Origin: Opitutia bacterium
Lineage (GTDB): Bacteria > Verrucomicrobiota > Verrucomicrobiae > Opitutales > UBA953
NCBI GenBank assembly: GCA_947488485.1
Contig: CANKZO010000114.1
Location: 1-7,216 of the forward strand
Direction of reading: 5' to 3'
DNA: 7,216 bases
The notes under the pieces were generated by a model. That model was not told where the DNA came from and did no database searches. It saw only the letters and a list, made by a program, of their open reading frames with translations. Shown here in pieces: positions 6,219 through 7,216 of the stretch. How positions within the stretch are numbered: position 1 is the stretch's first letter; every line of letters begins with the position of its first letter. The translations under genes and the position numbers were made by a program.

Positions 6219-6249
6219 CATCGTCGGCCGTCCCGCCTCTTTTGCCCCT

Positions 6250-7216
6250 ATGTCCCGTAAAGGTATCCTGCTGTTGAATCTTGGTTCGCCGAAGAGCACT
6301 GCCGTGCCCGACGTGCGTAACTACCTGCGTGAATTCTTGAACGATGACCGCGTCATCGATTATCCGGCCCCGCTGCGCTGGCTGCTGTTGGAAGGTATCA
6401 TCCTCCGCACGCGCCCGAAGAAGAGCGCCGCCGCCTACGCCAGCGTCTGGACCCCCGAAGGGTCGCCCCTGGTGGTCACCACTGATAAGCTGCGCGCCAA
6501 GCTCGAGAAGGCCACGGGCCTGCCGGTGATCATGGGCATGCGCTACGGCACGCCCTCTTGCGCCGAAGCCGTCGAGAAGGTCCTCGCCGCCGGCATCGAC
6601 GACCTGTTCGTGATGCCCCAGTATCCGCACTACGCGATGTCCTCGTACGAGACCGTCGTCGTCAAGGTGCAGGAAGAACTCAAGCGACTCGCCCCTGGCC
6701 TGAAGTATCATGTCCTGCAGCCGTTCTATAACGACCCGGCTTACATCGATGCCTTGGTCGAATCCGCCCAGCCTTGGCTGAGCAAGCCGTTCGACAAGCT
6801 GCTCTTCTCTTACCACGGCCTGCCGGAACGCCACCTGCGTAAGGGTGACCCTTCGAAGGCGCATTGCATGAAGATGAAGGATTGCTGTTCCCATTACAGC
6901 CCCTGCCAGGCGACCTGCTATCGCCACCAGTGCGTCGAGATGACGCGCCTCTTCGTGGCCGCTGCCGGCCTCAAGGAGTCTCAGTACGAACTCTCCTTCC
7001 AGTCCCGTCTGGCTGGTGAGAAGTGGGTTTCGCCTTATACTGACAAGCGTCTCGAAGCCCTGCCGGCAGAGGGCACCAAGAACCTCCTAGTCATGTGCCC
7101 CGCCTTCACGTCTGATTGCCTCGAGACCCTCGAGGAAATCCGCGAAGAAGGTAAGGAGACGTTCGAGCACGCCGGCGGCGAGCACTTCGCCCAGATTCCT
7201 TGCCTGAACGATTCGG
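6250..7216 (+). CDS. hemH: Ferrochelatase HemH with cysteine-rich insert (3' end cut by window edge)
   Basis: HemH inserts Fe(II) into protoporphyrin IX to form haem. I translated it by hand: 322 complete codons are visible and a few tens are probably missing. Motifs: KGILLLNLGSP (4-14), VRNYLREFLNDDRVID (22-37), VWTPEGSPL (66-74), GMRYGTPS (96-103), FVMPQYPHYAMSSY (120-133), LLFSYHGLPERHLRKGD (184-200) and CPAFTSDCLETLEEI (283-297). The catalytic His is His189 and the conserved active-site Glu is Glu292. Between about 205 and 230 comes a Cys-rich insert, with Cys206, 212, 213, 219, 223 and 228 ending CYRHQC; some bacterial ferrochelatases hold a [2Fe-2S] cluster on an internal four-cysteine segment here. 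HemF upstream makes protoporphyrinogen IX, so this is the protoporphyrin rather than the coproporphyrin type of enzyme. The ATG at 6250 has no Shine-Dalgarno sequence but a pyrimidine-rich lead (CCGCCTCTTTTGCCCC). It is third in the operon. Confidence 0.97.
   Translation, partial: MSRKGILLLNLGSPKSTAVPDVRNYLREFLNDDRVIDYPAPLRWLLLEGIILRTRPKKSAAAYASVWTPEGSPLVVTTDKLRAKLEKATGLPVIMGMRYGTPSCAEAVEKVLAAGIDDLFVMPQYPHYAMSSYETVVVKVQEELKRLAPGLKYHVLQPFYNDPAYIDALVESAQPWLSKPFDKLLFSYHGLPERHLRKGDPSKAHCMKMKDCCSHYSPCQATCYRHQCVEMTRLFVAAAGLKESQYELSFQSRLAGEKWVSPYTDKRLEALPAEGTKNLLVMCPAFTSDCLETLEEIREEGKETFEHAGGEHFAQIPCLNDS

Noticed and set aside
5406..6299. 297-codon minus-strand open frame opposite hemE and the hemH start
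   Set aside because: Same reason: a shadow of hemE with no recognisable motifs.
6151..6927. 258-codon minus-strand open frame opposite hemH
   Set aside because: Antisense to clear ferrochelatase motifs; low-complexity translation.

Overview
The window is a GC-rich (by eye a little above 60% G+C), gene-dense bacterial chromosome segment with seven complete or nearly complete genes plus one cut at each edge region. Nothing in it looks mobile: I see no transposase, integrase, tRNA, rRNA, CRISPR array or phage gene. The lineage cannot be fixed from this sequence alone. The ferrochelatase carries a cysteine-rich insert ending in CYRHQC, which I associate with Bacteroidota/Verrucomicrobiota-type enzymes. 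Most starts lack a Shine-Dalgarno sequence and the base composition is GC-rich. Together these fit a Verrucomicrobiota-like (for example Opitutae) Gram-negative better than a Bacteroidota member, but this is inference. The oxygen-dependent HemF implies a life with access to oxygen.

Left edge (2-757, + strand): the C-terminal bulk of an N-formylglutamate amidohydrolase-family protein whose start lies outside the window. Its 3' end overlaps, tail to tail by 8 bases, the last gene of a block on the other strand.

Middle (750-4187, - strand): four genes read leftwards. In transcription order they are a YugP-like membrane protein whose zinc-protease HExxH motif has decayed to RLAGH; a multi-spanning membrane protein fused to a C-terminal SRPBCC (START-like/polyketide-cyclase) domain; and two small, probably secreted or periplasm-facing proteins, each with one N-terminal membrane anchor, a low-complexity linker and a helical region. 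All four are envelope-type proteins. A dyad and a perfect TATAAT box lie between the second and third genes, so the last two genes probably have their own promoter.

Right (4297-7216, + strand): a haem-biosynthesis operon, hemF-hemE-hemH, transcribed away from the membrane block. HemE makes coproporphyrinogen III from uroporphyrinogen III, HemF oxidises that to protoporphyrinogen IX, and HemH inserts iron into protoporphyrin IX. The protoporphyrinogen oxidase step between HemF and HemH is not encoded in the window. hemF and hemE overlap by one base (TGATG), hemH follows after 31 bases, and hemH runs off the right edge close to its end.

The most interesting points are the catalytically degenerate YugP-like protein, the six-cysteine insert of HemH (a candidate [2Fe-2S] ligand set), two promoters that would give almost leaderless transcripts, and the possibility that the two small anchored proteins are diverged tandem paralogues. 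I did not find a convincing new multi-gene system.
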